Origin: Diatrype stigma
Taxonomy: Eukaryota > Ascomycota > Sordariomycetes > Xylariales > Diatrypaceae
Direction of reading: 5' to 3'
NCBI GenBank assembly: GCA_022225965.2
Contig: JAKJXP020000014.1
Span: 434,001 to 498,000, forward strand
DNA: 64,000 nucleotides
The notes beneath the pieces are model-generated. The model searched no databases. It was given only the letters and a program-made list of their open reading frames with translations, and had not been told where the DNA came from. Within the stretch, counting starts at the first letter, position 1; every line of letters begins with the position of its first letter. Shown here one piece after another: positions 34,249-49,200 of the stretch. The position numbers were made by a program, and so were the translations under genes.

Positions 34249-37200
34249 AATGTCTACCTGAGTTCGAAATGAATGTGATTTTTTTCTTTTTCTTCAGCGG
34301 CGGTCAAGTCGCAAACCCTTCGGTTGCAAGGTTGAAGGAGAAAGATAGTGAGGGAGGGAATGTTCGCAACGTTGCGCAAGGCTATGTGAGTCTGGAAAAC
34401 GCGGTGGGGAGAAGCGACGAGGGGTCTTGAAAGGTCTTAAACAGTGATGTTAAATAGTTTGCTCTCGGACAGCTTTGCTCTGCTCTGCTGCTCTGCTCTG
34501 CTTGCTTGGTGAGATGAGAAAATAGAAAATGGCTTGTCTCGTATAACCACGGACATGCAACGTCCTTGAAGCGCTCGTGGCGGGGATGTGCCGGCCTGAG
34601 GGCAGATTGCAGATTGCAGTGGTTTTTTTGGTCCCTATTTCGTTTTTACTTCGGTGAATGTGAGAAGAAGCCCTCTGCCGCCGGTCGTGATAATGATGTG
34701 CACCCAGAGACGTGGGATGGACGGTGACGGGGGTTGTTTGACGGAGGGTGATAGTTCCCCACTAACTAGCTAAAGGTAGTGAGGATCGCACAAGCAGTAA
34801 GATGCCCCGTGCCTTTTCCACTGGGGGACGTGATCAAAGTGGGAGGGATTGATGGTCCAACCTTGCATCTGACAGCGGTTAAAGAGACTGGGGTTTCATT
34901 CGCCTGCTGCTATTTCTTACCAGGCAAGACCAAGACCGGTCTCAGTAGGCAAGTGGAGTTTCGAAACGCGACGACCACAGAGAACTAGACGAGATTAGTT
35001 GACGGAAAGCTAAGCGGGCGGGACTCAGAAGAGAGGCCAGGCGGGAGCGAGCGGTTGAGGAGGGTCTCTTGCTTGGTCTTTGGTCTTTGGACTTTGGACT
35101 TTGGTCTTTGGACTTTGGTCTTTGGTCTTTGGTCTAGTTATGGTCTTCGGTCTTTCTGTTCGGGGGTAGGTTGGGCCAGACTTGGACCTGAAAGTGGGTT
35201 TAGTTATGGTTACTCGCTATGTTAGTTGGGAACCTGGAAGGAAGGTGAGTTAATAGACCGACCGGTCGCAGCGGTTCGCGGACATGAAGGTACTAACCTG
35301 AACTGACTGGGAGGGCGGCTTTGAGGGGTTCAAGGTAGGTAGGTAGGTAGGTAGGTACCTAGGTAGGTACTATGTATGTAGGCATGCATGTATGTATATA
35401 GCTTGGTACTAACGAATTGCTCTGAAGCGGTTCGTAGTGGTGTAGTGGTGGTAAGATAATGTGTCGGGTGTAGTACATATTAGATAGATATTGTACCTAC
35501 ACACTCAGGATATGTAATGAAGTCCCAACGCAAATCGAGGTGCACAAAATATGTCTGTCCTGCTTGTTCTCCTTTACTTTCTTTGCTCTCTTTCTTTTCT
35601 TTCTCAAGGCATATAGGAAGCTGTAGGTAGCGATGGCTAAGAGGATTCACGTTGATGAGAACGCCAATATTACCTCACTTACGTAGGTATATAGATAGAG
35701 CTGGAGAAGAGAAGGTAAGCACAAGTTATTAGTAGTAGATGCGAGCTTATGTATGAGGTAGGTAGGCATGCAGGCGGTACCTGGGTAGGTTTATGCTGCC
35801 TGTTGTGAAGCGCTGCAAAGACGTTAATCGACGTCTCCTCTTCGAGTCTAATAACTTCCAAGTTATCCACTGTGTCTCCAAGATTTTTAGCTCCCGAGGC
35901 TGCTCCAGCTTGGGGGCCGCCCACCCGCCGATTCAAGATCGGAAACCCGCAGAAGTAGCTGATGAGTAAGACGACTTTGTTAACATTGAACCATAAGGGC
36001 TTGCCAGGGAAAATAGGCCCTCTCGGGGTCAGGTACCCAGCTAGGCAGGCAAGTTGGTAGGGTTACTTGCGAGTACATACCGTTATGTTACCTGATATAC
36101 CAAGTTGGAACTCGCTGTAACTACTCTTGACTGGTCAGGGGCTGAGGGAGGATGGAATTCGGGGCTTCGAGCGTTGAACAATTGGTTATCGCTTCAAATG
36201 CCTCGTGTGCTTCCACACGACTCGCTTGTCGGTGTCTTTTCCATGTGTCTCTGTTCTGCTCAGAGGCGAGACAGCCCGTAGCTCGCTCGCTCGACCAGGG
36301 TTGCACGGAGCTGGACCAACGACAAGATCGCAGGTGGTGATGCAATTGATAGGATCCCGGGCAATACCGATGGCGAGCTCGTGTGGCGGGGATGGGCTGT
36401 AATGGCAGAGACCCGAGAACCCAGAACTATCAGTTTGTCACACAGAGCAGGTATTGGCAAATAATGGTAGGCTGATGACGTCCAACGCCTAAGAGGACTT
36501 ACTATGTAGGTAGGTCAAAGGTCAAGCTTGACAAGCTGCGCCTCTTATACTGCAGCCATAACAGATATAGGTAGTGCGCAGAATGCAGCGATCCCTGAAC
36601 AGGGTAAGGTATATATATGCAATGCAGACTGCGGCAATCATCACGCACACAATGTGGGCATGCCTACATGCTACCTACATGGCAGCATGGTACCTAGGTA
36701 GCTCAGGGATCGACGTTGAACAGCAGGGAGTATAGACAGGTAGGCAGGTAGGCAGGTATACGCAATCGAGGCATGTTATGTACCTATGTGCATTGGGAGA
36801 TGGTTATGAAGCCCCGGGATTGCCCTAGCCTGGAGAGCTTCTATCCTAGACAGAGGCGACCACTCTGCCACTTGAATTTCGGGTAAGGCAGGATCATGTA
36901 TATGCATACACGGCAGGAAGACACGCAGATTGGGCTGCAAAAGCAGAGAAAGGTGCTGTGGAACGACTGCAGCCACTGCAACCACTGCAACCACTGCAAC
37001 CTGTACGACGCCGGCCCTGCTTATTCATGAACTGGATGGTTCAGAGGTGTCGTCAGGTAGAAATGTGGGCTGAACCAGGACGAAGCAGATCAGGGTGCAT
37101 ATCCGGGGTAATCGATCCAGGGATGGCTGGGCTGTCGGCTGTCTCGACGATGCCTGGTTGATTTACAAGTGATCGGTCTAGAGAATTGCAGATGACGCCG

Positions 37201-38060
37201 GTTGGGGACCAAGACGGCCTCAATGCAAAGCAGGCCCGGGGGGTCAGCACTGGCTGCCTCCAACATCCCGGAGGGACTATGGTTCATTACGATCAATTTA
37301 GGTTCCTCATTATTCCTTGTATAAGGTCTGTAAGTTGGGCCAACACTGCTTTGAAACTTGCTCAGCATCTGGGCACCATTTCAATGAAAGCCGCTGTTCG
37401 TTTCGAGTAACCTGCCAGTCTTGATCTTACGACGACCTTGAGGTATATAGCATCAAACCAACGTCTTATACCAGCACCTCATATATTTCCGGATTTACCC
37501 ACCTCTACAAATATGTGCAAATTGTAAAGCCAGGCAGCTTCCAAGGTTGTCTGCCTGTTTGTCCTCACGTCTGACCACTTGGTACATGTAGGTACCATTC
37601 ATATGAATACCAACCTGGAAGTACGTAACAAGAGTAAGCGGGGTCTTTAGCCTTGGCAATCTCACACTTATGATTTTGCCCCTCCTGCCGCGCTATCCTT
37701 ACCCAATTATAGTTAGCATCCCTTCCATGTTCTTATGTAACATGTGATAAGATCTTATCGATAACAGATTACAGAAATATTTTTCTGGATGGAAGTCCAC
37801 CATGAGATCCAATCAAACGCTGGCTGTAGAAAGCTTTCGTTGTTTTGCTTCACTTTGACAGCTGGAGTAGTGCAAAACCAATGGAATATCTAGTTGAGTG
37901 AAGAAAGTCTTCTCCGACGACTTTGACCCACTCGCATGGCCTGCACATCGGCATTGTGTCGAAATAATACCCCTTGAATACAACTCTCTTTCTCTAGACA
38001 GACCTTCGGACCTCGTAACCTCGTAACCAAGTCCCGGACACGGTCACGGTCGACGCCAAC
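34249..38060. other. Long gene-poor region between divergent genes
   Basis: About 3.8 kb between ARL8 and the RNA polymerase I subunit gene. No supported coding region. It holds a TGCTC-rich microsatellite (34,471-34,505), a heptamer array (35,073-35,135), GTAG/CCTACC tracts (for example 35,334-35,365), and promoter regions of both flanking genes. Confidence 0.5.
35073..35135 (+). repeat. Nine-copy heptamer array (TTGGTCT/TTGGACT)
   Basis: Nine contiguous 7-bp units, each either TTGGTCT or TTGGACT, total 63 bp. Confidence 0.92.
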
Positions 38061-41000
38061 ATGGCTCCGCGACCTTCTCCTACCAGCACAACCTGGGATC
38101 ACGAATATAACACACTCCGTCGCGAGAACCTGTTTCGAAATCCTCCCAAGGATCACTCGGCATATCCCTTACTACAAAATGCTGTAAACCCACATATCGA
38201 GTCGTTCGATGCTCTATTCAAGCCCAATGGCTTGATCGCACATGGCCTCGCTGATATTGGCACGAGGCTATTCCTAGATGGCGATGAACGGACACCACCC
38301 AATAGAAGAAACAAAGTAGCCATCCGTTGTAAGGGCGTGCAACTCCAGAAATCCCAATTGCCCCCTACGAACAAGTTCGTCACCAAGAATCGAGAGATCC
38401 TCCCGGCAGAATGCAGAGAACGACATGTGTCGTATCGTGGGAAGCTTTCCGCTACGTTTGAATACAGGATAAATGGCGGCGATGCGGTTGAGTTTACTCG
38501 TGAGATCGGGCAGCTTCCGATCATGGTGAAGGTAAGCATTATATGTGTACTTGGAGATGACGCCTTTGCTAAAGCGGCCGCTAGTCAAACCATTGTCACC
38601 TAAGAGATAACAGTCCAGCTCAACTAGTTGCACGAAAAGAAGAATCCGAGGAGATGGGCGGTTACTTCGTCGTGAACGGCATCGAGAAAATCATTCGACT
38701 ACTTCTCGTTAACCGACGGAATTTCCCCCTGGCCATCAACCGCCCAAGTTTCACGGGCCGAGGACCAGCCTACACACCCTTCGGTATCATATTCAGAGCT
38801 GTGCGGCCGGACGAAACCTCGCAAACGAATGTCCTCCACTACTTGAACGATGGCAATGTTACATTCCGCTTTTCGTGGAGGAAAAACGAGTACCTTGTTC
38901 CGGTCATGATGATCCTCAAGGCTCTTGTGGAGACGAACGATAGAGAAATTTTTGAAGGATTGGTTGGTTCCCCTGACTCCAAGGGGATCGAGAATACTTT
39001 CTTAACCGATCGCGTGGAACTTCTGTTGCGCACCTACAAAACCTATGGCATTTATACCATGGCGCAGACGCGCACATATCTCGGCGAGAAATTCCGCCCT
39101 GTGTTGGGAGTGCCGGAGACCATGTCCAACTACGAAGTCGGCACCGAGTTTCTGCGGAGAATTGTGCTCGTCCACCTTGGCAATGCGAATGTTACCGAAG
39201 AACAAGATTCTGACAAATTCCGTTTACTGTTGCTTATGATCAGGAAACTGTATGCCCTCGTTGCCGGGGACTGCGCCGTTGACAACCCGGATGCTGTTCA
39301 AAACCAGGAGATTCTTTTAGGGGGCTTTCTATATGGCATGATCATCAAGGAGCGACTAGATGAGTTGTTGTCAGTCGGAGTTCGCCTGGCCCTGAGAGAT
39401 TATCTACGGCGGTATCCGGGGAGGACTTTCGATTCCCAGGAATTTGCCAAGGAGTTCCCAATCAAGATCTTCCAAAAGACAAACGAGAATGTCGGAAACG
39501 CCCTAGAGTACTTCATATCAACTGGTAATCTTTCAAGTCCTTCTGGCCTAGATTTACAACAAACTTCAGGTTTTACAGTTGTAGCAGAGAAGCTCAATTT
39601 CCTTCGATTTATCAGCCATTTCCGCATGGTTCACCGAGGTAGTTTCTTTGCCCAGCTGAAAACAACGACCGTACGAAAGCTCTTGCCCGAGTCGTGGGGC
39701 TTTCTTTGCCCTGTGCATACACCCGATGGCTCTCCTTGTGGCCTACTCAACCATTTTGCGCACAAATGCGAGATCATGACCCGAGCGGTTGACGCCTCAG
39801 CAATTCCACAATTGGCCGCCGAATTGGGCGTTGTCGACACTTCATCGGCTGCCACGGATGAGAGTGTCGTAGTCATGCTGAACGGGCGGATCTTGGGCTG
39901 GTGCAAGCCGTCAGAGTCGCGGAGGATAGCAGATACCTTGCGGTACTGGAAAGTTGAGGGCTCACACGGTGTGCCCCTCCACCTCGAAATTGGCTATGTC
40001 CCTTCATCGAACGGTGGATCTTATCCCGGCATTTTCATGTCATCTGAAGCTTCGAGAATGATCAGGCCTGTGAAGTATCTCCCATTGGACAAGGAGGATT
40101 ATGTGGGCTCTCTCGAGCAGCCCTACATGTCTATTGCTGTTACCGAGCAGGAAGTCGTATCGGGCGAGTCGACCCACGTTGAGTTCGATCCTACGAATAT
40201 GCTCTCGATATTGGCGAACATGACGCCATTCTCCGATTTCAACCAGTCTCCACGTAACATGTATCAGTGTCAGATGGGTAAGCAAACTATGGGAACCCCG
40301 GGAACATCCTTGGCGTACAGAACAGACAACAAAATGTATCGTCTGCAGACGGGTCAAACACCCATCGTTCGGTCTCCTCTCCACAATGCCTACGGCTTTG
40401 ACAATTTCCCCAATGGAATGAATGCAGTGGTTGCAGTCATATCTTATACAGGATACGACATGGACGACGCCATGATCCTGAACAAGTCCGCGCATGAGCG
40501 TGGCTTTGGACATGGAACCATTTACAAGACCAAGAAGATTAGCCTCAAGGACGAAAGTCGGACGAGATCCGCCAAGAGTATAACCAAGATGTTTGGTTTT
40601 GCCCCTGGCAGCGTCGTCAAGGCCTGGGTACAGACCATGCTTGACGACGACGGCCTCCCTTACGTTGGACGAATAGTGCAAGAGGGAGATATTATCTACG
40701 CCTGGCATACGGTATCGGCAGACTATAGCGGCAATCTGGTGAACCGCGACGGCATCACACACTACGAAAAGTACAAGGACTCAGAGCAGGGTTTTGTGGA
40801 AGAGGTTCGGTTGATTGGAAACGAGCAGGGCAATGAGCCAGCGCAGACCATATCCATCAAGTTCAGAATTCCTCGTTCGCCCGTGATCGGCGACAAATTC
40901 TCTTCCCGTCACGGTCAAAAGGGTGTTGCTTCGCAAAAATGGCCCGCTATTGACATGCCCTTTTCCGAGTCTGGCATACAACCCGACATCATCATCAACC

Positions 41001-41812
41001 CCCATGCCTTCCCTTCTCGTATGACTATCGGCATGTTCGTCGAGTCCCTGGCTGGAAAAGCCGGTGCTTTGCATGGTCTAGCTCAGGACTCAACTCCGTT
41101 CCGCTTTGACGAGGAGAACACAGCTGGCGATTTCTTCGGACATCAGCTCATGAAAGCTGGATATAACTACCATGGAAACGAACCTATGTACTCGGGAATC
41201 ACCGGGCAAGAACTGGCGGCTGACATCTACATCGGTGTGGTCTACTACCAGCGACTGCGACACATGGTGAACGACAAATACCAGGTCAGAACTACTGGCC
41301 CTGTGGTGGCTACAACCGGCCAACCGATCAAGGGTAGGAAGCGAGGAGGTGGTATTCGTGTCGGTGAAATGGAACGGGACGCTTTACTAGCGCATGGCAC
41401 GGCATTCCTCTTACAAGATCGGTTGTTCAACTGTTCGGATTATTCTCGATCGTGGATCTGCCGTAGATGCGGCTCTTTCTTGGCAATGCAGCCGACAGTG
41501 TCACCGTTCGGTGGCAAGAAGAAGGTAGCAAGTACTGTTCGGTGCCGGAACTGTGCGACACGGTTGGACCAGGTGAACAACCTTGATCTCACGAAGCTAT
41601 CTGGCGAGATATGGGAAGATGGACAAGGGAACCAGTGGGTAGGCGGCGAGGAAACAACGGTGGTGGCAGTTCCGGGTGCATTGAAGTACCTCGATGTAGA
41701 ACTTGCGGCCATGGGGATCAAGCTGAAGTACAGAGTTGACCCCAAGGATGCGCCACGGAAGGGTCCCCTGATACCAACGAGGAGTCTTCCGCCTGCCATT
41801 GCGGCAGCGTAG
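38061..41812 (+). CDS. RPA135: DNA-directed RNA polymerase I second-largest subunit
   Basis: Catalytic-core subunit of the nucleolar polymerase transcribing 35S rRNA. Exons 38061-38531 and 38585-41812 give 1232 aa, a normal length. The 53-bp intron is fixed by the conserved junction MVKSNHCHL...AQLVARKEESEEMGG. Rpb2-type motifs follow in order: KLNFLRFISHFRMVHRG (about 493), CPVHTPDGSPCGLLNH, the active-centre segment GYDMDDAMILNKSAHERG (about 781), and GDKFSSRHGQKGV (about 925) of the hybrid-binding region. The C-terminal anchor has the four-cysteine zinc site CRRCG...CRNC (about 1116-1148). The ending after the zinc site matches the Pol I type rather than Pol II or III. Confidence 0.97.
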
Positions 41813-43173
41813 GTCTCGGTCCCAAACCTTGACTTGACCCAGGGCTTGACCCAGGGCAGCAGCAAGGCGGTCGGGATGGAGATACAACCACATGCATATT
41901 ATGGAGTTTAGGTAGAGTTGATTTGTTTGGGACATCGTCTGTCAGGCTCAGTATGGGAAGTACAGAGTCTAATGAAATACTTGGAAACCACCATGTTCCC
42001 TCGCTAGAGCCTCGCTAGAGTAACATTGCAATCATCTCTGCATGTGTAACAAGCCACCGATGTCTGGTTTGACTTAGATCGGTTGTTGTCTGTGTTACTG
42101 CACGTAGCCGTATACTAGGTAGTATCCTTCCAGGGATGCATATCGTGTATCTGCTGCAGCTTCCCCGTAGAATGATAGCTTGCAAGGACCAGAATGAGGT
42201 AACAGATAGATGCAAGGCACGGGGCCTCTGTGAGTCCTGAACCGGGCAAAGCCGGACATCCATTTGTCCTGCCATGCCGGCTATAGACATCCGGATGCCC
42301 ATAGTATACCTGGGTGAGTAGGTATGTAGGTACCTTCCCCCCTATATCATCTACAGTCAAGCATGACCCAGATCAAGTGAATACTGCTCACCTACCTACA
42401 CATGCCACCTACACATGCCACCTACACATGTAGGTCGTACCTGTCTGCGAGTGCCTCCCTACACACCTCCCTACGTAGCGAGGTCCCTACCTGCCGTGAT
42501 ATCTACATACACACTGCATGTATGGACAGCTCTTGTGAGGTAGGTACATACATGGGTAGGAGGTGTGGATGGTCTATCTGGGGTTCAGGTACCTGCTTCA
42601 TGGAGGGGGGGGAGAGGGAAGTGGGAAATCGCGATGTGACCTCAACGCAGCGCAACTTCCCGATGATAATTTTAGATTACTTATCACGTCCAAATGAGAA
42701 GGAATCGTCTTCGGCAGTCGGCCCCTAGCCGTTATTTCAGTCAAGTCAAGTAAATCTGACCACGACTTGCAGTGATTGTCCTCCACACCAGGGCCACATC
42801 CACTCCTAGGCCGTCGTTTGTCTTGTGATATCTCTCTTCAGTTCTCCTTTTCAAGGCCCACACCTCTTCCACTCGACGCTGCTCGCCAGCTTTCCTTCTC
42901 TCCCCTCCAGACACGCCCGTCCTGGCATTCTTGAATTAAATCACCACTTCTTCCTTGTGAATTGTTCATCCATCCATTCATCTATACATTCTCCCTTCCA
43001 TCCCGTCAATCCTCCTCTGCGTCGTCCCCACCGAGGGAGATTCTCTGTAACGGCCACCCAATATTCTATCCGATCGTACGCCCGGGATTCACCGATCTGT
43101 GCTGCTCTATCGATCCTACACAGGAGCTTGGCTCGATATTCCAGGTAGTGCAGTCGCTTGAATTATAATAGTA
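41813..43173. other. Intergenic, no gene seen
   Basis: About 1.4 kb. The left half has CCTACC/TAGGT-type simple repeats. From about 42,800 on it is pyrimidine-rich and is probably the promoter and leader of the tyrosinase gene. Confidence 0.5.
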
Positions 43174-45228
43174 ATGTCACCCATTCGGTTCATCCTTCTT
43201 CTCTTCGCCAGCCTAGTACCGGTCTGCCTCTCCAGCCTTGTAGGGCGGAAACAGTATGATTACGGATCTGATGTCCACACTCGGTTTCAAAAACGACAGA
43301 ATGACCAGCCTCCTATTGTGGCTGGCCTTCCACTTGTGGATGGGAACTTGCCCTTGAGACGGGAGATCAGAGACCTGGAGAGGGATGAAGACACGTGGAA
43401 CCTCTTCGTCCTTGCGCTGAGCTGGATGCACTACACGGACCAAGACATATGGTCCTCGTGGTATCAGATTGCCGGTATGTTAGTCTGAGATCCAATTGTA
43501 CCTCGCACTAACTGGTGAAAGGCATACATGGAGCCCCCGGTCTGACATGGGGAGGAGTCGAAGCAATCCCTGGAAATGATAACATCGGATATTGCAATCA
43601 CGTCTCTATCCTGTTCCCTAGTTGGCACCGACCATATCTTGCTCTCTATGAGGTATGTTGTAAAATACTACCAGGGCTCATGTACAGCTACCCTTCTTAT
43701 ACTAAAATATGATGATCCACAGCAAATATTGTACGAAATCGTCCAATATATCGCCTCGCTGTATTCCCCAGATAAGCGAGACCATGTCCAGAAGGCTGCG
43801 AAATCATTCCGACTCCCCTATTGGGACTGGGCAGCCACTCCCCCAAACGGGACCAGTGTTTTCCCCTTGAGTATGGGCGGCGAACCGAACATTGCAGTCT
43901 CTGGTCCAAATGGTGTTCAGACTATTGCCAATCCACTCTTCAGCTACACCTTCAAGCCGTTCAACGGGTCTATATTTCCGGAACCTCCTGTATGTTCGTT
44001 TAGAAGAGCATATAATAAGGATATGTGGCTAACTAGAGTACAGTTTAATCTCTGGAACGAAACTAAACGAGCACCGCGTCCTATCACCAGCCCCTCTGCG
44101 ATGTCCAATAATTCCTTCGTGGCTCAGGCCTTAGATAGCCACATGCCTAGCTTTCAACAGCGTCTCTACAACCTATTTGCTAATTACCCCAACTACACTT
44201 CCTTCAGCAACGAGGGATGGATCCCAACCGACAATAATGGTACTTACGACTCGATAGAGTCGCTCCATGATTCAATACATACACTTGGTGGGGGTAACTT
44301 CGGTCACCTTTCTATAATCCAGTACTCAGCCTTTGATCCTCTATTCATGCTGCACCACGTCAACGTCGATAGGATATTTGCCATATGGCAGGCCCTGTAC
44401 AACGACAGCTACGTGATGCCTATGAAAGCAATCTATCCTTCTCATACATCTGCCGCTGGCGAGATACAGGATCTGGGGACCCCCTTAACCCCTTTCTTCG
44501 CCAATGACAGCACGTTCTGGACCTCGGAGACGGTACGCAATCATGAAGTTTTTGGCTATACATATCCCGAGGTCTCTGGCAAAAATCGCAGTGAGGTGGT
44601 AACTTCTATCAACCGCCTTTACACGAATTATAGCCCGGCTACAATGGGAATAGGACGCAGACGGAGGCGTTCAATGGGATATGGTGATACCATCGTTACG
44701 GATGGTAGTTCAGGCCAGCAAGATATCCATCGCAGATCACGTCACCTCCCAGTCAATGCAATTTTTGAGGGCAACAGTTATTACGAATGGGTCGCAAATA
44801 TTCACGTCAACAAACATGCTCTGAATGGATCATTCTTGATCCACATGTTTCTCGGGGACGTCCCTGTCGATTCGGCGACATGGTCAATAGCCAGGAACTT
44901 GGTGGGCACTCTGGGCGTGTTTGCACACAGTTGGCCACATGAAAGTATGAAACAGCAGCAGATTGCTGGTACGATACCAATGACGTCGGCTCTCATGGAT
45001 GCGATAGCGTCGGGACATGTTGCAGGCCTGCGCCCAGACCATGTCGAGCCTTTCTTGAAATCACAGCTCAACGTACGGATATCCCTTCTCACGGAGGCCG
45101 TACTCAACCCTGATGAAGTAGATGGACTCGGCATCAGCGTCATAAGTTCGAGGGTGAAAGCGCCATCTTCGGAAGACCATCTTGCGAGTTGGGGCGAAGT
45201 CACATCACATTTTGATCTAATCAAGTGA
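43174..45228 (+). CDS. Secreted tyrosinase (type-3 copper)
   Basis: Oxidises monophenols and o-diphenols to quinones for melanin or cross-linking. Exons 43174-43474, 43522-43652, 43723-43989 and 44044-45228 give 627 aa. An N-terminal signal peptide (MSPIRFILLLFASLVPVCLS) precedes a dibasic QKR site. CuA ligands are His103 (GIHGAPG), His127 (CNH, with Cys125 placed for a Cys-His thioether) and His136 (WHRPYLALYE). CuB ligands are His308 and His312 (LHDSIH) and one of His337/338 (LHHVNVDR). The tail holds a basic GRRRRRS site where proteolytic activation could occur, then the C-terminal tyrosinase domain (YEWVANIHVNKHALNGSF). The third intron is 54 nt, in frame and without stop. Several N-glycosylation sequons fit secretion. 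Confidence 0.93.
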
Positions 45229-45964
45229 GGGAGAGTAGCATGAAGAGGAGTACGGATATTCTGGGCTATAATGCCAGGTATCCGGGAAGTCGGTTAGCGG
45301 TGAACTTGCCCGATATCTTTTTGCATGGTTCTATGTCATTTGCATTAACAGACCTTGAGACTACTTATGCTTGGCAAGTTGAATTAATGTTTTTTTCTCT
45401 TTCTCACCTCACTTCTTGTTAATATGTAATCCATAGTTCCATAATCAAGAATAGTAATGCGAGCTTGACGAGACACCATTTCGCCATTATACCTAGGTTG
45501 TTCCGCCATTCATGTATGACAAATTCGCCTCGTGTGGCTCACTCAACGGTAGCATGATTCTACTAGCCTTACAAGAACTACAAAAGGTACCGCCTCAATG
45601 TACCGTATTGCATTGCTACTGGAAATATCGACGCATTCTCAGCATTTACCTGCATAGGTATGGGACCATTCGACGAGTTTTTCCTCCCCTTGCCTGTCTG
45701 AAGCGGGGGAGGGGCTGGTAGGGGTCTCTTACACTATACATAGTACGGCTTAGATAATTGCCTAAATAGGAAACTAGCTATCTAGTGCTGGAGGCTAGGA
45801 TATAGTTGGGGAATAGGCACAAGACGATGTAACTAGGCTCCTTATTAGCCGCTGCGGAGACGAAAAAAAAGAAGATTTAGTGGATAGCAAAGCTCGCTTC
45901 GCTATGATAAGCAACAATACGCGTAAAAAATTCAACGAAGAACAAACCATTCAATTCAATCTTC
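45229..45964. other. Intergenic, no gene seen
   Basis: About 0.7 kb between the tyrosinase gene and the tRNA; only short uninformative frames. Confidence 0.5.
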
Positions 45965-46049
45965 GGCCCGCTGGCCAAATGGTAAGGCGTCGGATTCCAG
46001 CAGAATGCGAGTTTCCCGAAGATTAAGCGTTCGATTCGCTTGTGGGTCA
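45965..46049 (+). tRNA. Probable tRNA with intron; isotype uncertain
   Basis: A cloverleaf can be drawn. The acceptor GGCCCGC pairs with GTGGGTC (two G-U pairs), with discriminator A. A D-arm GCC-AAATGGTAA-GGC fits the A box. The T-arm is AAGCG-TTCGATT-CGCTT, a good B box. A T6 run at 46,053-46,058 and a T7 soon after fit Pol III termination. The anticodon stem TCGGA/CCCGA has one mismatch, and about 14 nt extra lie in the loop, consistent with a nuclear tRNA intron after position 37. The loop position gives anticodon CCA (Trp), but the D-arm and the GAAGATT variable region look like tRNA-Arg. It could be a diverged or pseudo-tRNA. Confidence 0.7.
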
Positions 46050-46052
46050 ATG

Positions 46053-46072
46053 ATTTTTTGTCTTTTTTTGTC
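46053..46072 (+). terminator. RNA polymerase III T-run terminator
   Basis: T6 then T7 on the sense strand directly after the tRNA. Confidence 0.6.
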
Positions 46073-46726
46073 TTTTTCGTCTTCTCGGCTTGGCCTGGCT
46101 TCAGCTTCTGTGAACCAGTCACTCACTGTTTCCTATCTACTAGGTAGGTAGGTAGCTCTATATGCATCTTATGATTGGAAGATGGAAGGCAGTATCAGTA
46201 TGTAACCCTTCATAAGGGTGTTGATCGCGAGACAGTTTCAGCATTTTGTTCAGTCTAGAACCTGGTCTTTTGGTCTGTTAAACGTGAAACTGCCGAACCA
46301 CCGCGAACCACCGCTTGCTTGAGTGAAATCGATGGTGAGATTCTTCTTCTTTTTCTTCTTTCTTACGGTGCAAGGGGTTCGTTTGACGGCCCCGCGGTGA
46401 TGCCTGGTGACCATAGACTCACAAAGTCAGCTGAACGACGAGACATTACATTCCATAGCTCGGCGTTACTACGCTTTACCCCCAACTACACGACAGCTTA
46501 ACCAACACACCGGTCTCCATTTTCTCAGCCGCAGAGGGAAGGCTAGAACCCCAAGCATCAGTAGGATCGCTACCAGCCATCATGTTCAACTTGGCCGCCC
46601 AGGGCTGCTGGGGCTATCAAGCCTATCTTCATATAAGAGTCAAGTACTCCCTAGGTCAGATGCCGGAAATGGAGTCCGACCCAATAGCATCTGGTACAGC
46701 AGCCTACAGGAAGACGCTCGCTGAAG
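46073..46726. other. Intergenic / chitinase upstream region
   Basis: About 0.65 kb. One frame from 46,582 (MFNLAAQGCWGYQAY) overlaps the chitinase start but shows no domain and is not supported as a gene. Confidence 0.45.
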
Positions 46727-48845
<2,119 letters not shown>

Positions 48846-49200
48846 GCTAACTACCTGGTGAGTGAGTGAAAATTTGAGGGGTTGGGGGGTTGGCCGTCTT
48901 GTCATCGTGTATGTCTGCATCCTGTATCAGCACATAGGTAATCTGATACGAATCTTCTTGATATCGGCTGGGTTATGATGATGGTTGTTTGGGATCTGCA
49001 TTGTATTTACAGCCGCTATGGCAGGCACCATAGGTACAGAGTACTCATTGCACGATAAAGTAATGAAACAATGTCATTGCCAGGTATCTAAAGACGTATA
49101 TACATATGTCGAATATGTACACCAAGGGAGGTAGGTACTAGGTAGGTAGCGAGCGAGTGATAGATAGTCGATCACAGGCTCTTTGGCTGCCAGGATGAGG
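48846..49200. other. Short intergenic between convergent genes
   Basis: About 350 bp between the 3' ends of the chitinase and hydrolase genes; nothing specific seen. Confidence 0.6.
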
